A stretch of DNA of 64,000 nt from Verrucomicrobia bacterium S94 (GCA_004299845.1 CP036201.1:1984001-2048000); one strand, 5' to 3'; counted from the first letter of the stretch, positions 17,144 to 27,588 are shown. The notes: a model not told the origin generated them from the letters alone. Program-made: numbers and translations.

Positions 17144-18475
17144 ATGAAATTGAACTCTCCAACTGGAATCGGCTCTATTTTGGGCGCAGTCACACTTGGT
17201 TTCATACTGGGAAGAACAACGGATCATTCCCCTGAAGTACAACCTATTGAAAAACTGTTGCGCCAGCCTGAACCTCAGATTGAACAATCGGAAAAAAACA
17301 CTGCCCTGATTTCATCTGAAGAACCTCCTTTCTTTTCGGTTTCCGACAATACTGTTGCCCGCCAAATCCAAGAATTCAGCTCCATGAGCAGGGATGAACT
17401 TTCAGAGGAATCCCGCCAACTGAACCTTCTGCCCCTGGAAGATCAGGCGATACGAACCCCCGCTCTTTTTTCGGTCTGGGCCAAACAGGATCCTTCGGCC
17501 GCTCTAACCGAGGCCAAACGGCTGAAGCATCTGAAAAATGAAATGATATCCATGATTCTCGCAGAATGGTCGACAACAGATCCGGTGGCAGCGGCTGAAT
17601 TTTATAAAATCAATGAAGCCTCACTTTTCACCCGTAATTATATGGAACCGTGGAATCAGGTCAGCGGCTCCTCGGTCATCATCCGTGGGCTGATTGAGAA
17701 CGGCTCAACGGAAACCGCCTTTCAATGGGCTGAAACACTGGGCAATGTGGCGGACAGAAACACGGCATTGAACGAGGTTTATTATCAGCTGGCCGCTCAG
17801 TCGCCGGAAGAGGCTGTCGATCTGCTGCCCCCTCTGCCGGGAGGGGAACGCGATTACGGTCTGCGCGGCATTGCTGCCGCCTGGGCCGAACGTGATGTTG
17901 AAGAAGCCATAAACTGGGCCAATACCCTCAGCTCAATGGACCGTGAACATGTTTTGCCCGCCATTATCAGCGGACTCGCCAGCCGCGATCCGCTGGCGGC
18001 TGCGCAGCTGATCAATTATATCCCGAACAGCAACCACGATGCCGCTATTGAAACCGTCATCACCCCCTGGGCTCAACAGGACCCTATGCAGGCGGCAAAC
18101 TGGCTGGTCACTGAACGATCCGTTGAAGAACAGACCTATTTTATAGAACCCGTTTTGAGTCAATGGATCGACCGCAATCCTGCCGCCGCGAAAAGCTGGG
18201 TTCAGAATCTGGCAGAAGGCGATGCCAGAGATGAAGCCGTTCTGGCCTATGTTAATACCACCAAAAGCGGCCTGGAGTCCCATACTGAGCTGTTCGACAT
18301 GATCGAAACCGGCATTCTGAATCCGGCAAAAAAGGAAAAGGCCAAGGTAAGTGTACTGGTCTCTCTGGCGGCTGAAGATCCGGAAACAGCAAAACAGGCC
18401 GCCCTGTCCAGTCTGTCAGGAAGCGGGATTTCCGACTACCTTCATCAGACCGGAGCTCAGGAACCTCTGGATTAA
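17144..18475 (+). CDS. Helical-repeat protein with N-terminal membrane anchor
   Basis: A 443-residue protein I cannot name. A hydrophobic segment at about residues 8-24 (IGSILGAVTLGFILG) anchors or exports it. From residue 100 on, at least six units of 30-45 residues share the signature WAxxDPxAAxxW (for example WAKQDPSAA, WSTTDPVAA, WAQQDPMQA, WIDRNPAAA). This is an all-helical solenoid in the manner of TPR/HEAT repeats, a type frequent in PVC bacteria and likely a protein-interaction scaffold in the periplasm. It lies downstream of the GH82-like pair with its own leader after a terminator, so a link to polysaccharide use is only suggested by proximity. Confidence 0.8.
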   Translation: MKLNSPTGIGSILGAVTLGFILGRTTDHSPEVQPIEKLLRQPEPQIEQSEKNTALISSEEPPFFSVSDNTVARQIQEFSSMSRDELSEESRQLNLLPLEDQAIRTPALFSVWAKQDPSAALTEAKRLKHLKNEMISMILAEWSTTDPVAAAEFYKINEASLFTRNYMEPWNQVSGSSVIIRGLIENGSTETAFQWAETLGNVADRNTALNEVYYQLAAQSPEEAVDLLPPLPGGERDYGLRGIAAAWAERDVEEAINWANTLSSMDREHVLPAIISGLASRDPLAAAQLINYIPNSNHDAAIETVITPWAQQDPMQAANWLVTERSVEEQTYFIEPVLSQWIDRNPAAAKSWVQNLAEGDARDEAVLAYVNTTKSGLESHTELFDMIETGILNPAKKEKAKVSVLVSLAAEDPETAKQAALSSLSGSGISDYLHQTGAQEPLD

Positions 18476-18573
18476 ATGGGCCCCATTGCAGGCCACAGAC
18501 CAATGTATACAGAAAACACACTGCCACTCAGGTGGCAGCACCGATAGTCAACCCCACCTTTGCATCCGTCGAT

Positions 18574-20031
18574 CTACTTTTTCCAATAGCTGGGCAGGAA
18601 GAGAATGAGCACGGTGTAGAGCTCCAGACGGCCGAGCAGCATGAAGAAGGTCAGGATGGCCTGACCCAGCGGCGAAATGTCAGCAAAGTTCTGCGTCACA
18701 CCGACAGCCTTCAAACCGGGACCAATGTTCCCGAGCGTGGCCACTACCGACGTACAGGCCGTCACGAGGTCCGGCGTAAAAAAGGTCATAACAATGGACC
18801 CGAGGGCAAAGATAAAAACAAAAATCGCGAAGAAAGCAGAGATGTGCGAGATAATCTCCTGCTCCACCGGCTTGCCGCCCAGCTTCATCTGAATGACGGC
18901 AGAGGGCCGCATAAACAGTTTGAGCTCGCGCAGCATCTTTTTGAACATGATAAAAACGCGGACAATTTTCATGCCGCCGCCGGTCGAACCCGCACAACCG
19001 CCCATAAACATCATCACCACCAGCAGCAGCCGGCTGGCATTCGGCCACAGATCAAAGTCAGCCGTTCCGAAACCGGTTGTTGTGATAATGGATGTGGCCG
19101 TAAACGCGGAATCGCGAAAGCAGCGCGAGAACGATCCATCCGCCCAGCCATGGGTCCAGATATTAAACGTCAGAAAGAGAATCGATCCGAGCAGAAAAAA
19201 CGTATAGAAGCGGAATTCCGGATCCTGAAAATAGCGTTTCGGTTTGCCGGTAAGCGCGTAATAGTGCAGCGAAAAGTTCACCCCGGCCATAAACATGAAG
19301 ATCGTAATAATGGTATCGATGACCGCTGAGTCATAGGCCCCGACACTGGCCGAACGGGTGGAAAAGCCGCCGGTGGCCATCGTCCCGAAGGCGTGACAGA
19401 AGGCATCGAACCAGTCCATTCCGCCTGCAAATTTCAGCAGCGCAGCCTCGACTACGGTCAGCAGTGCATATACCCCCCAGAGCAGTTTGGCCGTGGTGGC
19501 GATGCGCGGCGTGAGACGGTCTTTCGAAGGACCCGGCATTTCAGCCCGGTAAATCTGCATGCCGCCGACGCCGAGAAACGGAAGAATCGCCACGCAGAGT
19601 ACCAGCACCCCCATGCCGCCGAACCAGTGGGTCAGCGCGCGCCAGAAATGGATACCGCGCGGAATCTCCTCCAGATTACTCAGCACCGAAGCCCCGGTGG
19701 TGGTGAATCCGGACATCGTTTCAAACATGGCCGAAACCGGATGATGAATCACGTCGGAAAAAACATAGGGCAGCGAACCGAAGATCGTCGCCGAAATCCA
19801 ACCGAAGGTCACAATACCGAAACCGTCGCGACGCGACAGATTAACTTCTCCGCGTGTGATGTAACCGACCAGCGCGGCACAGGCAATGGCAATCACCCCG
19901 GGATAAATCAGATCAAGCTGAACGCGCAGGGGCTCATCATATGCAAACGAAATTCCCGCACACAGGATCATGGCCACGCCGATAACCAGCGTCATATACG
20001 AAACCAAATGAAATACAGCGCGCTTGTTCAT
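18574..20031 (-). CDS. trkH: Trk potassium uptake protein, membrane subunit
   Basis: A 485-residue TrkH/KtrB-family channel-like transporter with about ten membrane spans arranged as four M1-P-M2 units. The pore-loop glycines appear in TTTGASVL, GTMATGGFST, TTTGFGTAD and a last unit near TLGNIGPGL. It forms the K+-conducting dimer in the inner membrane and is gated by a TrkA ring in the cytoplasm. trkA lies 6 bases upstream on the same strand, so the two are co-transcribed and probably translationally coupled. A weak hairpin (CTGCCAC/GTGGCAG, 18521-18538) beyond the stop may end the transcript. Confidence 0.95.
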   Translation of the reverse strand: MNKRAVFHLVSYMTLVIGVAMILCAGISFAYDEPLRVQLDLIYPGVIAIACAALVGYITRGEVNLSRRDGFGIVTFGWISATIFGSLPYVFSDVIHHPVSAMFETMSGFTTTGASVLSNLEEIPRGIHFWRALTHWFGGMGVLVLCVAILPFLGVGGMQIYRAEMPGPSKDRLTPRIATTAKLLWGVYALLTVVEAALLKFAGGMDWFDAFCHAFGTMATGGFSTRSASVGAYDSAVIDTIITIFMFMAGVNFSLHYYALTGKPKRYFQDPEFRFYTFFLLGSILFLTFNIWTHGWADGSFSRCFRDSAFTATSIITTTGFGTADFDLWPNASRLLLVVMMFMGGCAGSTGGGMKIVRVFIMFKKMLRELKLFMRPSAVIQMKLGGKPVEQEIISHISAFFAIFVFIFALGSIVMTFFTPDLVTACTSVVATLGNIGPGLKAVGVTQNFADISPLGQAILTFFMLLGRLELYTVLILFLPSYWKK

Positions 20032-20037
20032 AATGGA

Positions 20038-21381
20038 TCAGAGAAAAATCGACTGAATCTTCTTCACGGCATCCGGATGGCAGAAAACCAGGACCCGGTC
20101 TTCAGCCTGCAACTGAAGGTCGCCGGTTGCAGTAACCACTTCGCCTTCACGCATTACGGTGGCAATAATCGCCGTCGATGGAATTTTGATATCCTTGATC
20201 TGCATGCCGTCGACTTTATGGTTTGCCGCAACAACCACATCCAGCAGTTCGCCGGGCAGGTTATGCAGCAGCGAAGCGGCACGAACCTTTTTAGAGCGGA
20301 GCCAGTGCAGAATGGCATTGGCCGTAGAAATGTAAGGACTGACCACCCGGTTCACCAGGTAGAGCTGTTCCACCACCGGAATAAAATCGGTGCGGGTAAT
20401 CTGTGTTGCCGTAAACGAAGCTCCCTTTTTCTGCGCCATGAGGCAGTTCATAATATTGCCTTCATCATCGCCGGTCAGGGCCACAAAAGCGGTCTTATCA
20501 TGAAGCCCCGATTCTTCCAATGCACTTTCGGTCAGAGCATCGGCACGTAGAATCAGCGTTTTATTCAACTCCGTTGAACAAAACCGGGCACGCTCTTCAT
20601 CCTGCTCCAGCAACACGGTATCGACCTCATTTTCAATACATTTTGCAAGCATGAGGCCCAGATCGCCGCCGCCTGCAATGATCACTTTTTCAAAAGGTTC
20701 AATGTCGGGCTGCACCCACTTAAAGAAATTGGAAATATCTTCGCGGCGACCAACGAGATAAACCACATCGTTCTGCTTGAAAACCGTATTTCCATGCGGA
20801 ACAACCAGTTCATCATCGCGGCGAATCGCAATCACACGGACACTCTGAATCAGATCCAGCCGATCACATTCAGCCGGCGTACGTTCGAGCAGCGGACTCA
20901 TGGCGTTAATGGCAAAACCGGCCACCATCACTTTGCCCGCAAACAGGTCGAAAGCCTCCGTGGCGCCGGGCATCTGCAGCATATTGAAGACCTCCCGTGC
21001 ACATTCCTGTTTCTGGTTGATGACCAGATCGATGCCCATTTTTTTGAGGTCATATCCGGAGGAGGTATCAAGAAAATCGGGATTCGTGACCCGTGCGATT
21101 TTTCCCTGCACCCCGGCGGCATGACCCAGCAGACAGGAAAGGATATTTATTTCGTCGTTATCCGTGACCGCAATCAGCAGATCCGATTTCCCCACCTGCG
21201 CCTCTTCCAGCACCCGCGGGTTCGAGCCCGGTCCGCAGACGGCCAGAATATCCAATTCCGCTTCGGCTGATGCCAGCGCACGTGCATCCTGATCAATCAT
21301 GACGACACTATGCTTCTCATCGCACAACCGTTTGGCCAGCTGGCGACCCGCATTTCCTGCTCCGATAATCACTATTCGCAT
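20038..21381 (-). CDS. trkA: Trk potassium uptake regulatory subunit
   Basis: A 447-residue TrkA with two tandem RCK units. Each begins with a Rossmann nucleotide-binding motif: MRIVIIGAGNAGRQLA at the N-terminus and KVIIAGGGDLGLMLA near residue 228, each followed by an RCK_C domain (for example HKVDGMQIKDIKIP near 380). NAD(H) or ATP/ADP binding controls opening of TrkH. This double-length form is the type that works as a dimer with TrkH rather than the single-RCK KtrA. It is the first gene of a two-gene operon; the start is ATG 21381. Confidence 0.95.
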   Translation of the reverse strand: MRIVIIGAGNAGRQLAKRLCDEKHSVVMIDQDARALASAEAELDILAVCGPGSNPRVLEEAQVGKSDLLIAVTDNDEINILSCLLGHAAGVQGKIARVTNPDFLDTSSGYDLKKMGIDLVINQKQECAREVFNMLQMPGATEAFDLFAGKVMVAGFAINAMSPLLERTPAECDRLDLIQSVRVIAIRRDDELVVPHGNTVFKQNDVVYLVGRREDISNFFKWVQPDIEPFEKVIIAGGGDLGLMLAKCIENEVDTVLLEQDEERARFCSTELNKTLILRADALTESALEESGLHDKTAFVALTGDDEGNIMNCLMAQKKGASFTATQITRTDFIPVVEQLYLVNRVVSPYISTANAILHWLRSKKVRAASLLHNLPGELLDVVVAANHKVDGMQIKDIKIPSTAIIATVMREGEVVTATGDLQLQAEDRVLVFCHPDAVKKIQSIFL

Positions 21382-21714
21382 TGATGTCCCCCGCCAAAAA
21401 GCGGTCGTATATGCTTAAAGCCGTCGAACTTATCAATAAAAAACCGCAATAACAATCGTCTGCTTACAGATAAAAAAAACAGAACAGCAGCGGCTGCTCC
21501 CATAGTTTCGCCTCCTTTTGAACCACCATGACACCTTCCGGATGCTCTCTTATAATCTCCACCGCATTCAGTGCCTTATTATGATCCGAAATTCCGCGCC
21601 CGGCCCGATTCCCGCTAAAACTCCAGTCCTTTTTTCCAGACATCGGAAGCATTCCCGCTTATAAGAACTTCAGTCTTCTGTCTTTTTGAACGAATTGAAA
21701 ACCGGGATTTTTTT
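21382..21714. other. Divergent intergenic region trkA/glycogen operon
   Basis: About 330 bases that must hold the trkA and glycogen-operon promoters. A 62-codon minus-strand frame (21464-21652) has no ribosome site and no recognisable content. No convincing promoter match or structured RNA was seen. Confidence 0.4.
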
Positions 21715-24700
21715 ATGGGCCATCTGATTCAGCACCCGGCACCGGGTGAACATACCATCCATTTCCGCGGCGATACCGTGACTTTCACACTCACCAACAA
21801 AACCGGGAAAAAAGGGAAGGCCTGGCTTCGCGCCAATATCGGCCACGCCCACACCCGCCACACTGAAATCATCCTGTATGCGGAACAGGGGCTGCCCCCG
21901 CTGTCGCGCGACTGGCATGATTTTCCGATGAAAGCAGAGAGCGAAGACACCTTCACCCTCACCCTGCCGCTGCTCGGTGTCGGCCGTTTTGAGGCAAAGG
22001 CCTATTTTATTGAAACCGGAACAAAGCATATCTGCTGGCCGGATGGCGGCAATTCCGTGCTGAAAGTCGAGCCGGCCGAAACCTGCGCAGGCAACACGAT
22101 GTACACCGCCTTTGTGCGGCAGTTCGGCGAAGCCAAATATAAAGGGGCTATCGATCCACGCGACGAACATGCCATCCACCAGCTGGACCGCGCGGGCTAT
22201 ACCGTGATTCCAAAAGCCGGAAAATTCCGTGATCTGATTCACGAACTCGACTTTATCATCGGCACCCTGCGATGCAAAATTGTGCAGTTACTGCCGGTCC
22301 ACCCCACCCCGACTACCTATGGCCGGATGGGCCGCTTCGGCAGTGCGTTTGCACCGCTCGACCTTTTCAACGTCGATCCGGTTCATGCCGAATTTGATAA
22401 ACTGACCACTCCTCTGGAGCAGTTTGAGGAACTGGTCGACGAAGTTCACCGTCGCAATGCCCGGCTGTATATGGATATGCCGATCAACCATACCGGCTGG
22501 GGCTCCTGGCTTCAGATCAACCATCCCGACTGGTTTGAGCGAAAAGAGGACGGAAAATTTAAATCGCCCGGTGCCTGGGGCGATGTCTGGGCCGACCTGG
22601 TCGAACTCAACCATGAACACCGCGAACTCTGGAAAGAACTGGCCGAAGTTTTTCTTTTCTGGTGCCGTAAGGGGGTAGACGGCTACCGCTGCGACGCAGG
22701 CTATATGGTGCCGTTCGAAGCCTGGCAGTACATTATTGCAAAAGTGCGCATGGAATATCCGGATACGGTTTTCATGCTTGAAGGCCTCGGCGGCCATAAA
22801 CATGTGACCGAACACCTGCTGGCCGATTCCGGTATGAACTGGGCCTATTCCGAAATTTTCCAGAACTATGATCAGGCTCAGGTGGACAGCTATCTGCCGG
22901 AATCCATCCGCGTTTCGGAAAGCAAGGGCAACCTGATCCATTTTGCGGAAACGCACGACAATTCGCGGCTTGCGGCGGTCTCACACATTTTTGCCCGGCT
23001 GCGGGTCGCGTTCTGCGCACTGACAACCCATAACGGAGCCTTCGGTTTTGCCAACGGGGTTGAGTGGTATGCCGACACACAGATCAATGTACACAATGCC
23101 CATTCGCTGAACTGGGGGGCGGAGCCCAATATGATCGACTGGATCCGTCGCATTCATGCGATCCTGGAAATCCACCCCTCTTTCCACGCAGGCGGCAAAG
23201 TGGAAATCATCACCAGAAACTATCACAACTCCGCGGCCATCCTGCGCACCGATGCCTCCGGCGAACACCGCCTGCTCGTGCTGGCCAACCTGAACCATGA
23301 GGGAAACGGTTTTGTGGAATGGCAGGGCGATTTCAGCGGATTTAAAACCGACCTGATATCGGCCGACACCGTGACGCACAACGGATCCTCTTTTGTACTG
23401 CAGCCGGGCCAGGTACTCTGTCTGACGGATAATCCGGCATGGATGAACGATGTCTCCCGGACGTTGGAAACCCAATATGCAGGAACCGGAGCAGCAGAAC
23501 AGCAAATGCTGAAAGCAAAAACTATGGATGTATTTCATCATTTCCAATTAGTGAAAAACGCCGATACCCGCAAACTGCCTGAAGACCCGAAAGGAATCTG
23601 CGAAGAGCTGGCCGGCGGAAAACCGGTGCTCACCACCTGGCAATGGCCGCGCGATCAGTACCGCACCGTAATGCTTCCGCCAGGCCATTTTCTACTGGTC
23701 AAAGCGCCGGTCGGGTTCATTGCCGAGCTCAAAGATAAAAACGGAAAAACGCTGGCGCATGAAAAATCACTAACTCAGCCGGACGGCGGGACATTCGCCC
23801 TTTTCCTACCGCTGGAAACGCCGGCGGAGCATTCGGATCTGACGCTTAAACTGACCGTTTTTGAGGATACAATTAAAAAGGTTGAAGCACCGCTCATGCA
23901 GCTCTGTGCTGAAAAGGATGCGAAAGTGATCACCACCTGTAAAGCGGGGACGATTCATGATAAAGACCGCTATGCCATCTGCACGAACAAACACGGCGCA
24001 CTATCGCAGGTACGCGTCGCCTGGGCGGAAATTCGCAGTAAATATGACGGGCTGCTGATGGCCAACCTCGACCCGGACGTACCTGTGGATCGGCATACGC
24101 TGTTTACACGCTGCCGGGCGTGGATAATCTGTCGCGATTATTCCAACGAACTGACGCTCGACTGCCAGAAACGCTTTTCGGTGGCCGACGACGGCACAGT
24201 GATCTGGAACTTTGCTGTGCCGGTGGGAGAAGGTTTATTGATTCCCCTGAAAGTCGCCCTGCAGATGCACCCGGATACCAACGCCGTAAAACTGAGTTTT
24301 GTCCGGGAACCCGCCGGCGGCGATCCCGAGCATCTGGCCGATAAATTCCCCGTCACTCTGATTCTGCGGCCGGATATTGAAGACCGGAACACCCATGAAG
24401 TCACCAAGGCGATGAACGGACCGGAAGTACACTGGCCTCCCGCCCTCCGGCCGTTGAAAAACGGATTTGAATTTGCCCCGTCGCCGGACCGTCGCCTTAA
24501 ACTGGAGCTGAAAAAAGGGGAATTCCACTCCGAGCCGGAATGGTATTACATGGTGCAGCATCCGGTTGACCGCGAGCGCGGCATTGACGGCGAGAGCGAT
24601 CTATGGAGCCCCGGCTACTTTAAAACCGAACTCAAAGGCAGACAGACCGCCGAACTGACGGCCGCCGTAAACGGAGCCCCGACCTTTGAAAAACCGACGC

Positions 24701-25920
24701 TGTGCATTAAAAATAAAACCGTTTCCATTGAAGAGGCGATGAAGCTCGCGATGAAACAGTTCATTGTGAAACGCGATGATTTCCAGACCGTGATTGCCGG
24801 ATATCCATGGTTTCTCGACTGGGGCCGCGATACACTGATCTGCCTGCGCGGCATTATTGCCGCCGGTCTGCTGGAAGAGGCGCAGCATATTCTGCTGCAG
24901 TTTGCCAAATATGAAAAAGGCGGCACCATCCCCAACATGATCCGCGGCAACGATGACAACAACCGTGAAACCTCAGACGCCCCGCTCTGGCTTTTTGTGG
25001 CCTGCGATGAACTCATGAAGGCACAGGGAAATAAGAACCTGCTGAAGACCGACTGCGGCGATGGGCGGACTGTGAAGGAGGTTCTGGTTGCACTGGCGAA
25101 CGGTCTGATGCAGGGCACAGAAAACGGCATTTGGTTTGATGAGCGTTCCGGTCTCATTTTCAGTCCGTCGCACTACACCTGGATGGATACGAATTATCCG
25201 GCAGGTACACCCCGCCAGGGCTATCCGATTGAAATCCAGTCGATGTGGAAATATGCCCTGAATATGCTGGCCGAACTGGATGCATCCCCTGATTGGAAAA
25301 AGCTGGCGAAACAGGTTGAAAAATCGATCTCGGAACTGTTCCTGATTGAAGCGGAAGATTTCACCTATCTGGCCGACTGCCTTTCTGCCGAACCGGGTAT
25401 GAGTGCCTTCGATGCGGAAAAGGATGATGCCCTGCGGTCGAATCAGCTGCTGGCGGTTACATTGGGTGCCGTAACGGATTCCAATCTCTGTAAACAGATT
25501 ATTGCAGCCTGCGAACAGCTGCTGATTCCCGGCGCAATACGCAGCCTCGCTGATCGTCCTGTGCAGCATCCCTGCCCCGTTTATTACGACGGCCATTTGC
25601 TGAATGATCCGCAACGGCCGTACTGGGGCCATTATTCCGGCGATGAGGATACCCGTCGCAAACCGGCCTACCATAACGGCACCGCCTGGACCTGGCCGTT
25701 TCCATCGTATGCCGAAGCGCTGGTGATGATTTACGGTGACGAAGCCAGGGAAACCGCTCTGGCCATTCTTGGCAGTGCGTCGGAGCTCATTAATCACGGC
25801 TGTCTGCGTCAGAGCCCGGAGGTGATCGACGGCAACACCCCGCACACCCAGCGAGGTTGCGGAGCTCAGGCCTGGGGCGTGACCGAACTTTACCGCGTGG
25901 TCAAGCAGTTAAAGGCCTGA
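21715..25920 (+). CDS. Glycogen debranching enzyme (GH13 + GH133-type fusion)
   Basis: A 1,401-residue two-domain enzyme. The N-terminal half holds a GH13 barrel: DMPINHTG (region I), GYRCDAGY with nucleophile Asp327, LEGLGG with acid/base Glu356, and ETHDNSR with Asp415. This would be a 4-alpha-glucanotransferase acting on glycogen stubs. The C-terminal third is an amylo-alpha-1,6-glucosidase (GDE_C) (alpha/alpha)6 domain with FLDWGRDTL, IPNMIRGNDDNN, SDAPLWL and YPIEIQSMW. Joining both activities in one chain is the eukaryotic arrangement and differs from the single-domain GlgX of proteobacteria. It is followed 61 bases later by glycogen synthase in a three-gene operon. The ribosome site is weak. 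Confidence 0.9.
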   Translation: MGHLIQHPAPGEHTIHFRGDTVTFTLTNKTGKKGKAWLRANIGHAHTRHTEIILYAEQGLPPLSRDWHDFPMKAESEDTFTLTLPLLGVGRFEAKAYFIETGTKHICWPDGGNSVLKVEPAETCAGNTMYTAFVRQFGEAKYKGAIDPRDEHAIHQLDRAGYTVIPKAGKFRDLIHELDFIIGTLRCKIVQLLPVHPTPTTYGRMGRFGSAFAPLDLFNVDPVHAEFDKLTTPLEQFEELVDEVHRRNARLYMDMPINHTGWGSWLQINHPDWFERKEDGKFKSPGAWGDVWADLVELNHEHRELWKELAEVFLFWCRKGVDGYRCDAGYMVPFEAWQYIIAKVRMEYPDTVFMLEGLGGHKHVTEHLLADSGMNWAYSEIFQNYDQAQVDSYLPESIRVSESKGNLIHFAETHDNSRLAAVSHIFARLRVAFCALTTHNGAFGFANGVEWYADTQINVHNAHSLNWGAEPNMIDWIRRIHAILEIHPSFHAGGKVEIITRNYHNSAAILRTDASGEHRLLVLANLNHEGNGFVEWQGDFSGFKTDLISADTVTHNGSSFVLQPGQVLCLTDNPAWMNDVSRTLETQYAGTGAAEQQMLKAKTMDVFHHFQLVKNADTRKLPEDPKGICEELAGGKPVLTTWQWPRDQYRTVMLPPGHFLLVKAPVGFIAELKDKNGKTLAHEKSLTQPDGGTFALFLPLETPAEHSDLTLKLTVFEDTIKKVEAPLMQLCAEKDAKVITTCKAGTIHDKDRYAICTNKHGALSQVRVAWAEIRSKYDGLLMANLDPDVPVDRHTLFTRCRAWIICRDYSNELTLDCQKRFSVADDGTVIWNFAVPVGEGLLIPLKVALQMHPDTNAVKLSFVREPAGGDPEHLADKFPVTLILRPDIEDRNTHEVTKAMNGPEVHWPPALRPLKNGFEFAPSPDRRLKLELKKGEFHSEPEWYYMVQHPVDRERGIDGESDLWSPGYFKTELKGRQTAELTAAVNGAPTFEKPTLCIKNKTVSIEEAMKLAMKQFIVKRDDFQTVIAGYPWFLDWGRDTLICLRGIIAAGLLEEAQHILLQFAKYEKGGTIPNMIRGNDDNNRETSDAPLWLFVACDELMKAQGNKNLLKTDCGDGRTVKEVLVALANGLMQGTENGIWFDERSGLIFSPSHYTWMDTNYPAGTPRQGYPIEIQSMWKYALNMLAELDASPDWKKLAKQVEKSISELFLIEAEDFTYLADCLSAEPGMSAFDAEKDDALRSNQLLAVTLGAVTDSNLCKQIIAACEQLLIPGAIRSLADRPVQHPCPVYYDGHLLNDPQRPYWGHYSGDEDTRRKPAYHNGTAWTWPFPSYAEALVMIYGDEARETALAILGSASELINHGCLRQSPEVIDGNTPHTQRGCGAQAWGVTELYRVVKQLKA

Positions 25921-25981
25921 GTATATGCTTGTAAACCCCTCCGCCTATTGTTTTGATCACATGAGGAATTAAGGGGATGTA

Positions 25982-27580
25982 ATGGCTGACCAAAAAAAGA
26001 AAAAGACGGCAAAGAAGGTAGCGAAAAAAGTAAGCAGAAAAACTGAACGGGTCGCAAGAAAGAAAGGACCGCGAATCCTAATCGTGACCCCGGAGATCAC
26101 CTATCTCCCGGAGGGTATGGGGAACATGACCAACCGCCTCTCCGCAAAAGCCGGCGGACTGGCCGATGTTTCTGCATCGCTGGTTTCCTCCCTTTATGAA
26201 CTGGGGGCCGATGTCCATGTCGCCCTTCCCCACTACCGCAAAATGTTCCATGTTGACATTGGCGGATTCATCGACAACGAACTGCTTATCTACAAAAGTA
26301 AACTTCCGGACGACCGCATTCACCTGGCGGAAGACCGGATTTTTTATTATCAGGACCGCGTATACAGCAATTCCGAAGAGACCGATATGAAGATCGCCCT
26401 CGCCTTTCAGCGCGAAGTGATCAACAACATCATCCCCACGGTCAAGCCGGACCTGATTCACTGCAACGACTGGATGACCGGTCTGATCCCGGCCGAGGCC
26501 CGTATGCTCGGCATACCGAGCCTTTTCACGTTTCATAACATCCACACCGTGAAAACCACACTGGCACACATTGAGGACCGCGGCATTGATGCCGCCGAGT
26601 TCTGGAGCAATCTCTATTTCGGATGGCCGTCAGCCAACTATTTTGAAGCCCGGGAAAATAATCCGGTAGACTTTCTCTGCAGCGGTATTTTTGCCTCGCA
26701 CTTCATCAACACTGTAAGTCCGACTTTCCTGAAGGAAATCGTCGATAACCGGCACGACTTTGTCCCGGGTAATATTCAGTGGGAGGTTTCCTGTAAATTT
26801 CATGCAGGCTGTGCTCGGGGCATTCTGAATTCGCCGGATGCCTCCTGCGACCCTGAAACAGATGATCATCTGATCCGCAAATACGGCGTTCTTGATCATT
26901 ATGATGCCAAACGCCAAAACAAGATCTGGTTACAGGAACGGCTGGGCCTCGAAATCAATCCGGATGCTCCGCTGCTGTTCTGGCCGTCGCGTCTGGACCC
27001 GGTGCAGAAAGGCTGCCAGCTGGTTGCAGAAATCCTTTACCGTATTGTCGATAAATACCGGGCTGAAGGGCTGCAGATTGCCTTTGTGGCCAATGGCGCC
27101 TTTCAGCAGGTTTTTCACGATATTATCCATCAGCATGATCTCTACAAACGCGTTGCTGTCTGCGATTTTGAAGAGGGACTTTCCCATATCGGCTTTGCCG
27201 CTTCGGACTTCATGCTGATGCCCTCCCTCTTCGAGCCCTGCGGGCTGCCGCAGATGACCAGCACCATTTACGGATCACTGCCTATTGTCCGGGATACCGG
27301 CGGACTGCACGATTCCGTCAGTCAGATGGATATCGCCGGCGGAACCGGCAACGGTTTCCTGTTTGAGACCTACGATGGCAACGGATTGGAATGGGCGATT
27401 GATCAGGCCATGGATTTTTACCGGTTGGATGAGCACACTCGCGGAACCCATGTGGGCCGTGTGATGAAAGAAGGCAAAGAGCGCTTTAATCACGAAGTGA
27501 CCGCTCAGGCCTACATCGATATGTATCAGGAAATGCTGCACCGTCCGCTGGTGGATGAAGTGTTTGAGAACGCTAAATAG
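25982..27580 (+). CDS. glgA: Glycogen synthase (GT5) with Lys-rich N-terminal tail
   Basis: A 532-residue starch/glycogen synthase of the GT5 (ADP-glucose) type: the N-terminal AKAGGLADVSASL donor-site loop, HCNDWMTGLIP, FTFHNIHT, and the C-terminal LMPSLFEPCGLPQM with catalytic-site glutamate plus RDTGGL. The KxGGL motif is preceded by an insertion (PEGMGN) seen in a group of Bacteroidetes/PVC synthases. The first 30 residues are nearly all Lys/Arg/Ala (KKKKTAKKVAKKV), an unusual, probably disordered basic tail. A good ribosome site (AAGGGGATGTA-ATG) supports this start, so the tail is real. It extends alpha-1,4 chains; the branching enzyme follows 8 bases later. Confidence 0.93.
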   Translation: MADQKKKKTAKKVAKKVSRKTERVARKKGPRILIVTPEITYLPEGMGNMTNRLSAKAGGLADVSASLVSSLYELGADVHVALPHYRKMFHVDIGGFIDNELLIYKSKLPDDRIHLAEDRIFYYQDRVYSNSEETDMKIALAFQREVINNIIPTVKPDLIHCNDWMTGLIPAEARMLGIPSLFTFHNIHTVKTTLAHIEDRGIDAAEFWSNLYFGWPSANYFEARENNPVDFLCSGIFASHFINTVSPTFLKEIVDNRHDFVPGNIQWEVSCKFHAGCARGILNSPDASCDPETDDHLIRKYGVLDHYDAKRQNKIWLQERLGLEINPDAPLLFWPSRLDPVQKGCQLVAEILYRIVDKYRAEGLQIAFVANGAFQQVFHDIIHQHDLYKRVAVCDFEEGLSHIGFAASDFMLMPSLFEPCGLPQMTSTIYGSLPIVRDTGGLHDSVSQMDIAGGTGNGFLFETYDGNGLEWAIDQAMDFYRLDEHTRGTHVGRVMKEGKERFNHEVTAQAYIDMYQEMLHRPLVDEVFENAK

Positions 27581-27588
27581 GATTTTTT

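Noticed and set aside
18532-20550. Long plus-strand frames opposite trkH
   Set aside because: Shadow frames of a clear trkAH operon; no initiation signals and low-complexity basic composition.
21464-21652. 62-codon minus-strand frame between trkA and the glycogen operon
   Set aside because: No ribosome site, no family resemblance, and it lies in a divergent promoter region.
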